NCBI RefSeq assembly: GCF_910594005.1
Contig: NC_057841.1
Coordinates: 18,895,001-18,959,000, forward strand
Direction of reading: 5' to 3'
Source: Cervus elaphus
Lineage: Eukaryota; Chordata; Mammalia; Artiodactyla; Cervidae
Length of the DNA: 64,000 bases
Below, piece after piece: positions 32,701 through 43,310 of the stretch. Under the pieces are notes generated by a model. The model was not told where the DNA came from. It saw only the letters and a list, made by a program, of their open reading frames with translations, and did not search any database. Position numbers and translations under genes: made by a program. Position 1 is the stretch's first letter. The number at the start of each line of letters is the position of its first letter.

Positions 32701-34020
32701 ATTCTTTTAGCATAATTTCAGCAGTGGATAGAGGTGTCTTTTAAAACATTTTCAATTGGATGCCAAGTAATCATGCAAAAATTTAGATTACTCAATATGA
32801 CATTTACTCAAATTATGTGTTCTCTCCCTATAGTATCACTAAGAAGTGGATATAGCATGATCTTTGAAGCCATGGAGTCCTGTTATCAAGCATGGTGCCT
32901 TTAAACTTTGTCATCAATGCACAATTTACTTTATTTCTCTATCCTCTGTTAACCCAACTGCAATAGGGGTAATCACAGTTTTACAGAAGGGTTCCATTAC
33001 TCTCATCACACCTGGTCTAGAGCTCTCCCTTCTTCTCTAATTTCATGCCTTTAGACCCATTTGGCATAAGATGAGTTGTCAGCAAGCATGTATTGGCTAC
33101 ATGATACCGATAATGGTGGGGGAGGGGTGTGGTATCGAGTGATTCACTGAGGAGGAGCGCCCTGGTGACTGATAGACTAGGACCTAATTCCAAATGCAAC
33201 TGTCAGGATTTTACATGGTTTCATGCAATAGATTACAGAAAATAACTATTCAGCATGCCAACCTTGGAATCAGAAATGCCTACAGCCTGAGGGTGATATC
33301 AATCCCTTTAGGAGATATAAGGAATGGATTTGCCTTAAGCTTCTTTTTAAAAGAGCCCAAGAAATTTCAAAGCTTTCAATGTTTGCCAAATAGAGCTAAG
33401 ATGCTATGAGTCTCTTACATGCCCTCATAAAAAATATTTAGAATTTCAGCAAGACATTTGATAAATTATCATAAATGTGAGGCTAATAAGTGCCTTAGAC
33501 AAGAATGTCAGTCTCTTGCCAAAGGTGCAATGTGTACAGAGATGATTGCAGGGCAGTAGGTGGCAACCTGTCATGGCATGGGGCCATTTTGGAGTGAGGA
33601 AATAAGTACTGATGGATGAATGGTAAAATGTTCTGACTGGGTGGATAGCACCCTGGAAGGTCTCGTATTCTCCTTGCCCATTTGAAGCTGTCTTTTGAGT
33701 TTTGCCAAGTTTTGTTTGAAAATCTTTGAGTTGACCATTTTGAGTTTCTTATTAATATCCAACAAGTTCCAGGATGGAAAGAATGTGGGGTGGAAAGGAG
33801 ATTGTTCTTTAACTTGGAATAAGGAAAAACTGAATCTTGTTGATTCTGAGCTCCAGAAACTTCTTTACTGATTAATACCTTAAAGGAGAATAAAGCTTCC
33901 AATATGGGATAGTGCTAGGGTAACAGCAGGTATTTCTGCTTTCTAGTTTAGGCATATTTATGTTCTTTCTTGAGTTTCCATTGTATATGACCTCCTTCTC
34001 TCTGTTTTAGTTCTAGGCTT
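32701..34020. other. 1.3 kb unique sequence, no supported gene
   Basis: No repeat recognised. On the minus strand two overlapping frames are open (135 codons at 33495-33902, and about 107 codons ending at 33571). The second reads LLDINKKLKMVNSKIFKQNL and continues Lys-rich. Neither resembles a family I know, no splice or start context supports them, and I do not call a gene. Confidence 0.4.
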
Positions 34021-34390
34021 TCCAAGTTTCAAAGAATAGCAAGGAGAGATAAGAAGCCTTCTTCAGTGATCAATGCAAAGAAATAGCAGAAAACAATAGT
34101 ATGGGAAAGACTAGAGATCTCTTCAAGACAAAGATATGGTTTTTCCAGTAGTCATGTATGGATGTGAGAGTTGGACTATAAAGAAAGCTGAGCACCAAGG
34201 AGTTGATGCTGGGAAAGATCTAAGGCAGGAGAAGGGGACAACAGAGGATGAGATGGTTGGATGACATCACTGAGTCGATGGACATGAGTTTGAGTAAGCT
34301 CTGGGAGTTGGTAATGGACAGGAAAGCCTGGAGTGCTACAGTCCATGGGGTCACAAAGAGTCAGACTTGACTGAGCAACTGAACTGATCT
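34021..34390 (+). mobile_element. BovB LINE with two internal deletions
   Basis: A 370-bp BovB with three separate parts joined: the linker region ('caaagaatagcaaggagagataagaag' to 'gatctcttcaag'), a C-terminal piece ('atatggtttttccagtagtcatgtatgg' to 'gagcaccaaggagttgatgct') and the 3' end ('gggaaagatctaaggcaggag' to 'gagcaactgaactga'). Compared with the copy at 14495-17846 about 1.26 kb and then about 0.18 kb are missing. Both joints fall on short repeats, tcaag and tgatgct. Confidence 0.88.
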
Positions 34391-34804
34391 TCCTAGAACT
34401 AATCCTATACCAGATACAAAGTCTGAAGTATTTACATGGAAAGATAACCAACCTAAGTAGCCGAAAGTATATGCACACAGAAGATTTTCATAGTGCAAAG
34501 TAATAGAATGTTAAGAAGGTCGTGGGGGTGAGTGGGTTTAAATATGCTACAAAACAGTCCAACATTACTTTGCATTATATGAATTACAAAGTTTCCATTA
34601 TATAATACACTCAAGGATTTGTAATACTTTTATACATATACATGCACTTACATGTATGCACCCTTTACCAGGACAGTCTTCCACATAAAGTGGTTTATGC
34701 AATTGCCAGTTTTGTATGATTTAAGGGCCACTGAAAATGGGTTTCTTTTCCCAAGTGACAGTCCCCATTAGTTTGTTACTGAGGTCAAAAAGTGTGCTTT
34801 GTTC
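34391..34804. other. Unique sequence, no gene
   Basis: No gene or clear repeat. Confidence 0.4.
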
Positions 34805-34945
34805 AGAGAAGCAGCCCAACATAGTGGAAATAACATGAGTTTTGAACTAAGCAGAAATGTCTGTGAAACCCATCTGTGTCATTCACTGACTGGTTGGCCT
34901 TCTCCCTCAGTTACCTTTTCTATAAAATGGGGAAAAAAGAACTGA
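34805..34945 (+). repeat. MIR-family SINE remnant
   Basis: 'agcccaacatagtggaaataacatgagttttgaactaagc' then 'tgtgtcattcactgactggttggccttctccctcagttaccttttctataaaatggggaaa', the sense MIR order. Confidence 0.78.
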
Positions 34946-36051
34946 TCTGGAAATGTCTTACAATTTGTTGAAACAATTCATTGGATATATTATGCCTACA
35001 CTATGGGAGTAATTAAAAAAATGGGAGTTAACTGTACTGGTCACACTGGTAAATTGTAAGCAGCTCAGTATATGGTCCATTATCCACATTTGGTAAATGT
35101 GGATAATGGTTAGATGTTTTCAATTCCTTTAGCTTTCTGTGTTGCTGAGCCTGAATGTGACCATGTGCAAAAGAGGGCAGAGAAAGGACATCAGTACAAA
35201 TGTCATTCCTGGGCCAGATGCAAGAAAGTCAGCACAGAACTGGACACAGAACACTGGTCCCCCTATATCAGGATGTATGCTATGGGCTTGACTTATGCAT
35301 GTGCTCCTATCCTACCCTCAACAGAAGTCCTATTGTTTTTACCTGTGACTGATATTGAGACAGTCTGTAAAATAGATGGTGATCAGGGTCATCAATCTTC
35401 TCCTGTAGGTTCATCCCTACTCTTAAAATCTAGTCCACCCTAGTCACCCAGAATCTTTATATGTATTTCCCTTCCACCAGTCAAATCTGGTTTAGGAAAA
35501 AGTTTGGTATCTTTCTTTCCCCTTGGTATGAATGAAAATTTGCAGTTTACAGAAAACACTCCATCCTAAGTCCAAAGAATTATACTCTTTTCGAAGAATT
35601 TTAGACACGTTGGACACACAGACTTTGTTGGGTTGCAGGAATCTTCTAAATTAGCTCTCCATGCTGCTGAGTTCTTTTCACCCTATGTAGTGTATATGTG
35701 TAGTTTATATACCATAGTCGTATATGGTATATATGCCTTTATTATTGATAAACTTCCAGCAGGTAACAATTTGTATCTATATTTTTTGTAGAATTTTGAA
35801 GGACAGTTTTGAGCAGGTGAGAAGGATGTGTATAAATGCAGATATGAGCCATTTTACAGACAGATCAGAATGTTATAAAGATAGCTGCAAAATGATGAAA
35901 TTGAACTTCTTTAGGGGCACTTTATTGTACTGAAACAAGGACAAGCATGAATTAAACAATACATATGCTAAGGGTACATTTTAAAAGTTTCTATGTGTTC
36001 CCAAGAATATTTGGAGAAAAATTTCATGTTATATTTTATAGGCATAAACAG
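34946..36051. other. Unique sequence, no supported gene
   Basis: 1.1 kb without a recognisable repeat. A 109-codon plus-strand frame at 35114-35443 holds several Cys/His residues in its first half, but I do not recognise a domain, and length alone is not evidence in a 64-kb window. Confidence 0.4.
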
Positions 36052-36250
36052 AGGGCTTCCACGGGGTGCTAGTGGCAAAGAACCCTCTTGCCAGTGCAGA
36101 AGACCAGAGATGCAGGTTCGATCCATGGGTGGGGAGAATCCTCTGGAGGAGGGCATGGCAATTCACTCTAGTATTCTTGCCAGGAGAATCTGTGGACAGG
36201 CGAGCTACAGTCCATAGGGTTGCAGAGTCAGATACAACTAAAGCAACTTA
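36052..36250 (+). mobile_element. Bov-tA SINE
   Basis: Sense copy: 'gggcttccacggggtgctag', 'tggcaaagaaccctcttgccagtgcag', 'gttcgatccatgggtggggag', 'tctagtattcttgccaggag', 'cagtccatagggttgcagagtcag'. It is diverged, with a short deletion before 'gcgagctacag'. Confidence 0.92.
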
Positions 36251-37599
36251 GGACATACACACAGGCACAAGGAGTACACATTAAAAATATATAATTAGAG
36301 GAACAAAACCCAGGTAACAAACTTCTTGGATATATATGAGTGTTAGAAAAAGAATAAAGGGAAAGAGATTATGTAATATTGATTATTTGTTATCCTAAGG
36401 GAGTTAAGACCTAGGGCGGAGTTTGGGAAGAATTTAAGGCAAAGGCTGAGAATATAAGGTGTAGGGCTTGAATTGTGGATAAAATGAGGTGCTTTGCATC
36501 TATATGTTCTTTAGGGTCCTGGACCTGCCACTTGCTAATCACTTCTACCGGCCTGGTCTCAATCAGCGTCGATATACCCAGTATTCATGATCACACACGG
36601 CCTTTCTCTCTTTCAAGGAGATCCTTGAAAGTGTCAGCAATTCTCTGAGGACATTTGAATCTTTGAACAATTTTTCTTGGCTAGTGAAGCATTCTTTGGA
36701 AAGATCAAGGAGCCCTAGAGAAACCAAACCATATTGGATTTCCAGTTCCCATATTTTGGGAGCAAAATGGCCTACAACATCAGAGACCAGGTGAGATAGC
36801 CTCTGGTTGCACACATCCAACTTTGTTCAAGATATCATCTGCCTTACTCTTGGACTAGAACATATGCTTTTATGTTATGTAAATTGACATTAATTAGACT
36901 AATTTATTTCCCAAATATTCTCTTTTGAGGTCTATCCACTCTTAAAATAAAGTTTAAAAACAGTTTTCTCAAAGATATGAAAAGTCAGATAACTAAAAAG
37001 TCAAATAATTTTACTAAGTATAAAAAAAAGTATCTTTCCATTCCAAATTTCTGCTCCTTCAAGATAATATTTTTATCTCTTTCACCTCTATCTTTTGGTG
37101 TTCATTTTCATGTTTTCAGGTACCATTTTTATTTTGTTATTTCTAAATCTTCCAGCTAAATACAGTACCATCTAATCCTTCCTTTGAAAAATAAATTTAG
37201 CTCTGTTACATGCACCACCCTCTGCATATATAAAGTAGTCCAGGCCATTCCCTTTCCACCTTCTCCCAATATAAATAAGGCATAGTTTTGAGATCACTAG
37301 GCAATATTTAGTTCATTATGACTATGTAAACATTATTCATAGCTGATCCATATGGTATATAACTTTCTTTTTTTTAACACTGTCTCTTTTAAATTTAATA
37401 GTTATATATATTTACTTGCTAGGATCTTTGTGTATCAATAAATAAAACATCCTTATATAATCTGACATTTGCAGAGATATCCTCTCTGTTGGTTCAAATT
37501 AATCAGATAGTCCTTTGTGCATCCTTCCATTCTTTTCATTTTCCTTCCTCCCTCTGTCTCTTTCTACTTGGCAGGAATCTGGACTCAGTTCTCCATGCT
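36251..37599. other. AT-rich unique sequence, no gene
   Basis: 1.35 kb with no supported gene or repeat. Short open frames only. Confidence 0.45.
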
Positions 37600-38110
37600 T
37601 GCTATAAATCCTGGCCTCTCCCTTTGTGAGAACTCACATGTTTGAAAATGTCTTTATTTTCCCTTTTATACTTGATTGATAATTTATTCTAGATTGAGAC
37701 TCATTCTTTTCAGAATTTAATAACATTATAACTTTCATATGTAATTACTGTTCTGCCTTTTGGTAGAAATTTTGAGGATTGTCATTTGGTCTACAATGTT
37801 GTGAAATTTTGTGATAGTATGCATTGATATGTGTCTTTTACATCTATCGTGATTGGCACTTAATGATTTCTTTTAATTCTTTCTAGAAATCTGTATTCTT
37901 TATTTCTGTGACATTTAAAGTTTTTTTTTAATATGATCTTTTTACCTCTGAGAGTACTTTTGATTTTTGACTTTGCTTTGTTTTAGACATTTGTGCTTCC
38001 GGATTTTGAATTTTTTTTGTTGTTATGATATTTTAACATTTAAGTTCTCTTTTTTGGCCATTTTATGTTCCTTTTTAATAAGCCTCTCTTTGTGTTTTAT
38101 ATATGCACTT
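37600..38110 (-). repeat. Possible very old LINE-like sequence
   Basis: T-rich stretch in which 'aaaatgtctttattttcccttttatacttgattgataatttattctagattgagactcattc' and 'gtgatagtatgcattgatatgtgtctttt' loosely follow the word order of an ancient L1-type block read antisense. The resemblance is weak, and the call is tentative. Confidence 0.22.
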
Positions 38111-38125
38111 CATTTATTCATTGAT

Positions 38126-38926
38126 TCAGTCAGTTCGGTTCAGTTGCTCAGTTGTGTCTGACTCTTTGCAGCCCCATGGACTGCAGCATGCCAGGCTTCC
38201 CTGTTCATTACTAACTCCTGGGGCTTGCTCAGACTCATGTCCATCATGTTGGTGATGCCACCCAACCATCTCCTCCTCTGTCGTCTCCTTCACCTTCTGC
38301 CTTCAATCTTTCCCAGCATCAGGGTCTTTTCTAATAAGTCAGCTCTTCTCATCAGGTGGCCAAAGTACTGGAGCTTCAGCTTCAGCATCAGTCCTTCCAA
38401 TGAATATTCAGGACTGATTTCCTTTAGGATGGACTGATTTGATCTCCTTGCTGTCCAAGGGGCTCTCAAGAGTCTTCTCCAACACCACAGTTCAAAAGTA
38501 AATCTATGGCTGATTCATATCAATGTATGACAAAACCCACTGAAATGTTGTGAAGTAATTAGCCTCCAACTAATAAAAAAATTAAAAAAAAAAAAAAGCA
38601 TCAATTCTTTGGCGCTCAGCTTTCTTTATGGTCCAACTCTCAGAACCATACATGACTACTAGAAGAACCACAGCTTTGACTAGATGGATCTTTGTCAGCC
38701 AAGTAATGTCTCTGCTTTTTAATATGCTGTCTAGGTTGGTCATAACTTTTCTTCCAAGGAGCAAGTGTCTTTTAATTTCATGGCTGAGGTCACCATCTGC
38801 AGTGATTTTGGAGCCCAAGAAAATAAAGTCTGTCACTGTTTCCATTGTTTCCCCATCTATTTGCCATGAAGTGATGGGACCAGATACCATGATATTTGTT
38901 TTTTGAATGTTGAGTTTTAGTCAGTC
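38126..38926 (-). mobile_element. 5'-truncated BovB interrupted by a tiny L1
   Basis: Antisense BovB 3' third. The tail runs from 38132 to 'caccacagttcaaaag' (38498) and resumes at 38599 ('catcaattctttggcgctcagc') to about 38920 ('tttttgaatgttgagttttag'). The two parts are contiguous in every other BovB copy of this window. tcagtc at 38126-38131 and 38921-38926 may be its TSD. A 102-codon minus-frame piece (38582-38890) reads ITSWQIDGETMETVTDFIFL and onward to the KAERQRIDAF segment. Confidence 0.92.
38498..38598 (+). mobile_element. About 100-bp L1 3' end nested in BovB
   Basis: 'taaatctatggctgattcatatcaatgtatgacaaaacccactg' followed by 'aagtaattagcctccaactaat' and a poly-A run (38576-38597). 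This is the sense L1 3'UTR tip. Over about 77 bp it differs at one position from the reverse complement of 1205-1281. It splits BovB at 'caaaag|catcaa'. The TSD (aaaag or ttcaaaag) merges with the poly-A, so its exact length is unclear. Confidence 0.92.
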
Positions 38927-39118
38927 CTAACTTCTCTGCTATCCAATCGGGGAGCTATTCATGGAAAAGCTGAATTTTAAGCAAAGCCTAGATAGAATTG
39001 AAGAATGAGCCAGTCAAATAACTGGGGGAAGAAAATGCCAAGAAACAGACTTGTCAAGTTCTTGAGATGAGTTTGTTTGAATGATAGACAAGGTTATTTA
39101 AATCAACCCTACAATTAC

Positions 39119-39325
39119 AAGGACTTCCTTGGTGGCTCAGATGGTAAGGTACTGCCTGCAATGCAGGAGACCTAGGTTAAATTCCTGGATCAAGAAGATC
39201 CCCTGGAGAAGGGAATGGCTACCCAATCCAGTTTTCTTGCCTAGAGATTTCCTTGGACAGAAGAGCCTGATGGGCTTCAGTCTTTGAGCTCACAAAGAGT
39301 CAGACATAACTGAGTGATTAACACC
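39119..39325 (+). mobile_element. Bov-tA SINE
   Basis: Sense full-length copy: 'ggacttccttggtggctcagatgg', 'tgcctgcaatgcaggagaccta', 'aagaagatcccctggagaaggg', 'ggacagaagagcctgatggg', 'agagtcagacataactgagtgattaacacc'. Confidence 0.94.
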
Positions 39326-39898
39326 AGTACAAGAAGCATTCTGGATGAATATACTTTTAAATCTTAAAAAGCAGAAAGGAACTGGCTTTAGGGCAAAAGA
39401 TTCTGATGTAGAAATGTCGTTTTCTACTAGAAATAACCAGAAGATTTTGGAGAACTGAAAGAATCCAGATCTAAAGCTGGAAACGTACAAGATGATCCAG
39501 GAACATCTTGTCAAATATAAAATAAAGATGCTGCTAAAGAATCCCAGGTCATGTCAAAGGACTCAGGAACTGACATGATGAGGTTTGAGCATCAAAAAGA
39601 ACAGTATTCATGATAGATTGTAGCAGATTGATGACATATAAGTGTGTCAGTTTTTAACAGTACTTAAAAAAAAAAAGCTTCATTGATTATCTTTGGAGAA
39701 GGCTAGGAACCAACTTTTTATTGTGAAAATTAGTTTAAAAAGGTAAAAATTAAGCACTTGTCATGACTTTCTTCACACAAATGTGTCTCAAGAATATCAA
39801 ATATGCTAGATAGTTTTACTTTAATAGAAAGAGTCCAGCTAATAAAATGAAGAAAACATGTAGAATTAGGTTATTTTGCAAACTTTAATGAAATAATG
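39326..39898. other. Unique sequence, no gene
   Basis: No gene. An A-run lies at 39667-39677. Confidence 0.4.
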
Positions 39899-40295
39899 CA
39901 ATTCAGTTCAGTTCAGTTCAGTTGCTCAGTTGTGTCTGACTCTGCGACCCCATGAACTGCAGCATGCCAGGCCTCCCTGTCCATCACCAGCTCTCGGAGT
40001 CTACCCAAACCCATGTCCATTGAGTTGGTGATGCCATCCAACCATCTCATCCTCTGTCGTCCCCTTCTCCTCCTGCCCTCAATCTTTCCCAACACCAGGG
40101 TCTTTTCAAATGAGTCAGCTCTTTGCATCAGGTGGCCAAAGTATTGGAGTTTCAGCTTCAACATTAGTCCTTCCAATGAACACCCAGGACTGATCTCCTT
40201 TAGGATGGATTGGTTGGATCTCCTTGCAGTTCAAGGGACTCTCAAGAGTCTTCTCCAACACCACAGTTCAAAAGGATCAATTCTTCGGCACTCAA
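39899..40295 (-). mobile_element. 5'-truncated BovB LINE (400 bp)
   Basis: Antisense BovB 3' end with a fourfold ttcag repeat tail at 39901-39921. The body runs through 'ctctgtcgtccccttctcctcctgccctcaatc' to 'aggatcaattcttcggcactca'. An 88-codon minus frame (39913-40176) is open through the basic tail, ending MDREAWHAAVHGVAESDTTE. It is among the least diverged BovB pieces here, probably fairly young. Confidence 0.94.
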
Positions 40296-40928
40296 GTTCA
40301 GTGATTTTTCAAAGGTCAAAACATCACAAAAAGGTAGATACCCAAGCACTACATCCCTCCTGACAGAAGTATATATCATTACCTATAGAGAATTCTTGCT
40401 CAAATATTGAACTTGAGTTTTGCTAATTCTCTAAATTTAGTTACTAATAAATAGGAATTACCAGGGTAGAGAAACATGTTTAATGATACCAATTGGATGT
40501 AATTGCAAAATCCATAGTGTGAAATACACTATTAAAATGAAACAATTTAATAAAAAATAAATTGCAAGGTAAATAAAAAGAGAAGAGAGAGAAATGAAGA
40601 GAAGCCTAGTTGATTAAGCAATTTAGTTGACAATCACAGTGCCACAATTTGGATCCTGATTTGAACAAACAATAAATAAAATATTAAAAAAAAATAAGCA
40701 ATCAGATAGATTTGAAATCTGATTTTTTGATTATTTAAAGAATAATTGTTAATTTCTTGGTGTGATAATGCTATTGTGGTTAATCTTTTTTAAAGTATTT
40801 ATCTTTCAGAGGTATGTCCTGATAATTATATGTTATTATTCCAAGATCTTCAAAATAATCTGCGGTATGAAGTGGGTGATCTTTTAGAAGTAAAATAAAT
40901 GACTATAAGTTGACATTTTAAGCTGGCT
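40296..40928. other. AT-rich unique sequence, no gene
   Basis: No supported feature. AAAT-rich stretches lie near 40545-40700. Confidence 0.4.
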
Positions 40929-41305
40929 CATAGGTACACAGGCTCGGCTTCTCGGGTAGCTCAGCCATTAAAGAATCTGCCTGCAGTGCGAGAGACGTGA
41001 GTTCAATCCCTGGTTCTGGAAGATCCCCTGGAGAAGTGAATGGCAACCCATTCCAGTATTCTTGCCTGGAGAACCCCTGGACAGAGGAGCCTGGTGGGCT
41101 ACAGTCCATGGGGTCTCAAAGAGTCAGATATGACTGAGTAACACACACATACATGCTGCTGCTGCTAAGTCGCTTCAGTCGTGTCTGACTCTGTGTGACC
41201 CCACAGACGTCAGCCCACCAGGCTCCCCGTCCCTGGGATTCTCCAGGCAAGAGTCCTGGAGTGGGGTGCCATCACCTTCTCTGACACACATACATAGGTA
41301 CACAG
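40929..41305 (+). mobile_element. Bov-tA SINE with 13-bp TSD, carrying a nested Bov-A
   Basis: Sense Bov-tA from 'gctcggcttctcgggtagctcag' (40942) to 'tatgactgagtaacacacacatacat' (41154). Its TSD, cataggtacacag, lies at 40929-40941 and 41293-41305. The right copy appears only after a second SINE, showing that the Bov-A at 41155-41283 inserted into the CA-rich tail of this element. Confidence 0.93.
41155..41283 (-). mobile_element. Bov-A monomer nested in a Bov-tA tail, 12-bp TSD
   Basis: Antisense Bov-A unit: it starts with the gctgctgctgct tail repeat, then 'aagtcgcttcagtcgtgtctgactctgtg', 'cagcccaccaggctccccgtccctgggattctccaggcaagag', 'ggggtgccatcaccttct'. Direct repeats acacacatacat at 41143-41154 and 41284-41295 are identical, so the unit transposed separately. 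It lacks the tRNA-like head. Confidence 0.93.
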
Positions 41306-41510
41306 AATTCATTAAACTATTCTTCCTACTTTAATAAATGTCTTCAATTTTTATAAATATTATTTTTCTTTAAAAAGGGATTAGACAATTTTTTTTTTAA
41401 CCTATGAAAATATTAGTGATAATGTTTTAAGTTTTCTTCTCTTGGCAAGTTTTTTCTTTTCTTCTATTTCCCTTTATTGTTTGTGTTTGAGCGTTTGTTT
41501 TGGAGGTTAC

Positions 41511-41757
41511 CCATGTTACCTGGAGGAGCTTCCCAGGTGGCTCAGTGGTATAGAATTTGCCTGCGATGCAGGAGATGCAGGGGACCCAGGTTCCATTCCT
41601 GGGTCAGGAAGATCCCCTGAAGGAGGAAACGGCAACCCACTGCAGTAATCTTGTCTGGAAAATTCCAGAGACAGAGGAACCTGGCTGGCCACTCTCCATA
41701 GGGTCACAAAGAGTCAGAAACAACTGACCAGAGTACAGCACACCATGCTACTTGGAG
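41511..41757 (+). mobile_element. Bov-tA SINE with imperfect 15-bp TSD
   Basis: Sense copy (41526-41742) from 'gagcttcccaggtggctcagtgg' to 'agagtcagaaacaactgaccagagtacagca'. The flanks ccatgttacctggag (41511-41525) and ccatgctacttggag (41743-41757) agree at 13 of 15 positions. Confidence 0.92.
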
Positions 41758-43064
41758 ACCCCAGGCTCTCTTTTCAGAGCTTAGCTATTGAGATTCTGTG
41801 TGGAATGGGGCCTACTAGTCCTGAGTTCCATTGTAATCACCATGGAAGGTTTTGAGCCCCAGAATCTTTATAGATTTCTTATTGAATTTGCACATTCTCC
41901 CCTAAGAGTGTCTTTCAAACCCCTTCCCCTGGAAGAAGTGAATGAAATGGTTTAGAGAGGGTAGAAGTGGGTATAAACCTAGTTGCCAGTGTTCTGGAAG
42001 CTAGAAATGGACTTTAGTTTCTAGTATAGACTTTCAGCTATTTTTATTTTTAAGACTTTGTTTTTAGCAGTAACACATACTCTCTTAACTGGGTATAGTA
42101 TTCCTAAATGTGAGATAAACAGCTTTCACCTCTCCCAAGATACTTTCTACTCTTCTATTGGGAAATGGGAACGAGGAGTCTCTAAATATTATTTCTAGCA
42201 AAGAAAATGCTCATAGAATTTTTAGAATTTAAGGACCAGAAACATTTTCAGATATCATGGAGCAAGCCCTCTCATTATCTTTCTAACCACTATAATACCA
42301 GCTAAAATATAATAGCCAACTAACCAATATAAAACTAATATAGTAACCAACTAAGCAAGTGTAATAGTCATAGCCAGTGACCTGTGGTTAGCATTGTTAG
42401 CATAGTTTCCTACATTTTCATCCTTTCTATAGCTAGCCTATAAGGGCAGAGTTTTCCAGTGTTTCTTTTTCTTGACCCCCTCTCCCCAACCTAAGACATA
42501 AATCTGAGAAACTACTAGGTGCACGTTAAGTGTTTATTAAATAATTATTTTTCCTTGAACCTGGAGTTAGCTGTCTTCTGAAGGTATTGTTCACACCACT
42601 GGCAGGATGGAACTTAGTGAAGGTTTGGCTCATTATCTGTAGCTGTGAAGCTCCTGTGTCTTTGGGTAGGAAGGAGTGCTTATTCATAATTATCCTTTCA
42701 AGCTCATCAGGCAGCTTTCAATTTGCCCTGAACCTCCATCTTCTCTTACTTCTTTATAATACTAAGTCTTTTGCATCCTTGCTAATTTGTGGTGTTCATT
42801 ACGTAAGTCACCGATTTTGTTTTGGCAGTGCATTCCTGCAATTCATTCAGGTACACCGTCCACCCTCTGTACACCATCAGCTGTCTTTTTCTCATCCCTG
42901 ATCTATGATTTTGCGTGAGGATTGGCTGCTGTCTAAAAGACAGAATGCCAGATTTTATAATATCTCTTGAAAGCAGCCCTCCCAATATGCCGCTTATCTC
43001 TTCAGATATGTAATTTAATAATATGTTCCTTCTTTTTTATTCCTCTCATTGAAATGATACCTTT
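41758..43064. other. Repeat-poor unique sequence, no gene
   Basis: 1.3 kb without young retroelements or a supported gene. An open frame of 104 codons at 42587-42901 has no recognisable homology. Confidence 0.45.
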
Positions 43065-43310
43065 AGAACATCATTAATACCTCACATTTATACGGTACTT
43101 TGAGTTCTTCAAAGAGCTCGTTCATCTATTATCATGCTGTGCTTTATTTCATACAACATCCCGATGAGTGGGTAGAACAGGCTATTGTTATTCTCATTCA
43201 GAGATGCAAAAGTGCAGGTAAAGAAAGGTGAAATGATTTCCTGAAAGCTATGCAGATGATTAGTAAATCTGGAATACAAATTCCACTTTTCTGACTCCCA
43301 ATGTCACCCT
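43065..43310 (-). repeat. MIR-family SINE remnant
   Basis: Antisense MIR, long: 'taatacctcacatttatacggtactttgag', 'catctattatcatgctgtgc', 'acatcccgatgagtgggtagaacaggctattgttattctcattcagagatgcaaaag', 'gaaatgatttcctgaaagctatgcagatgattagtaaatctgg'. Confidence 0.82.

Noticed and set aside
35114..35443. 109-codon frame with several Cys and His
   Set aside because: No zinc-finger spacing or other domain pattern. A frame of this length is expected by chance in 64 kb read six ways.
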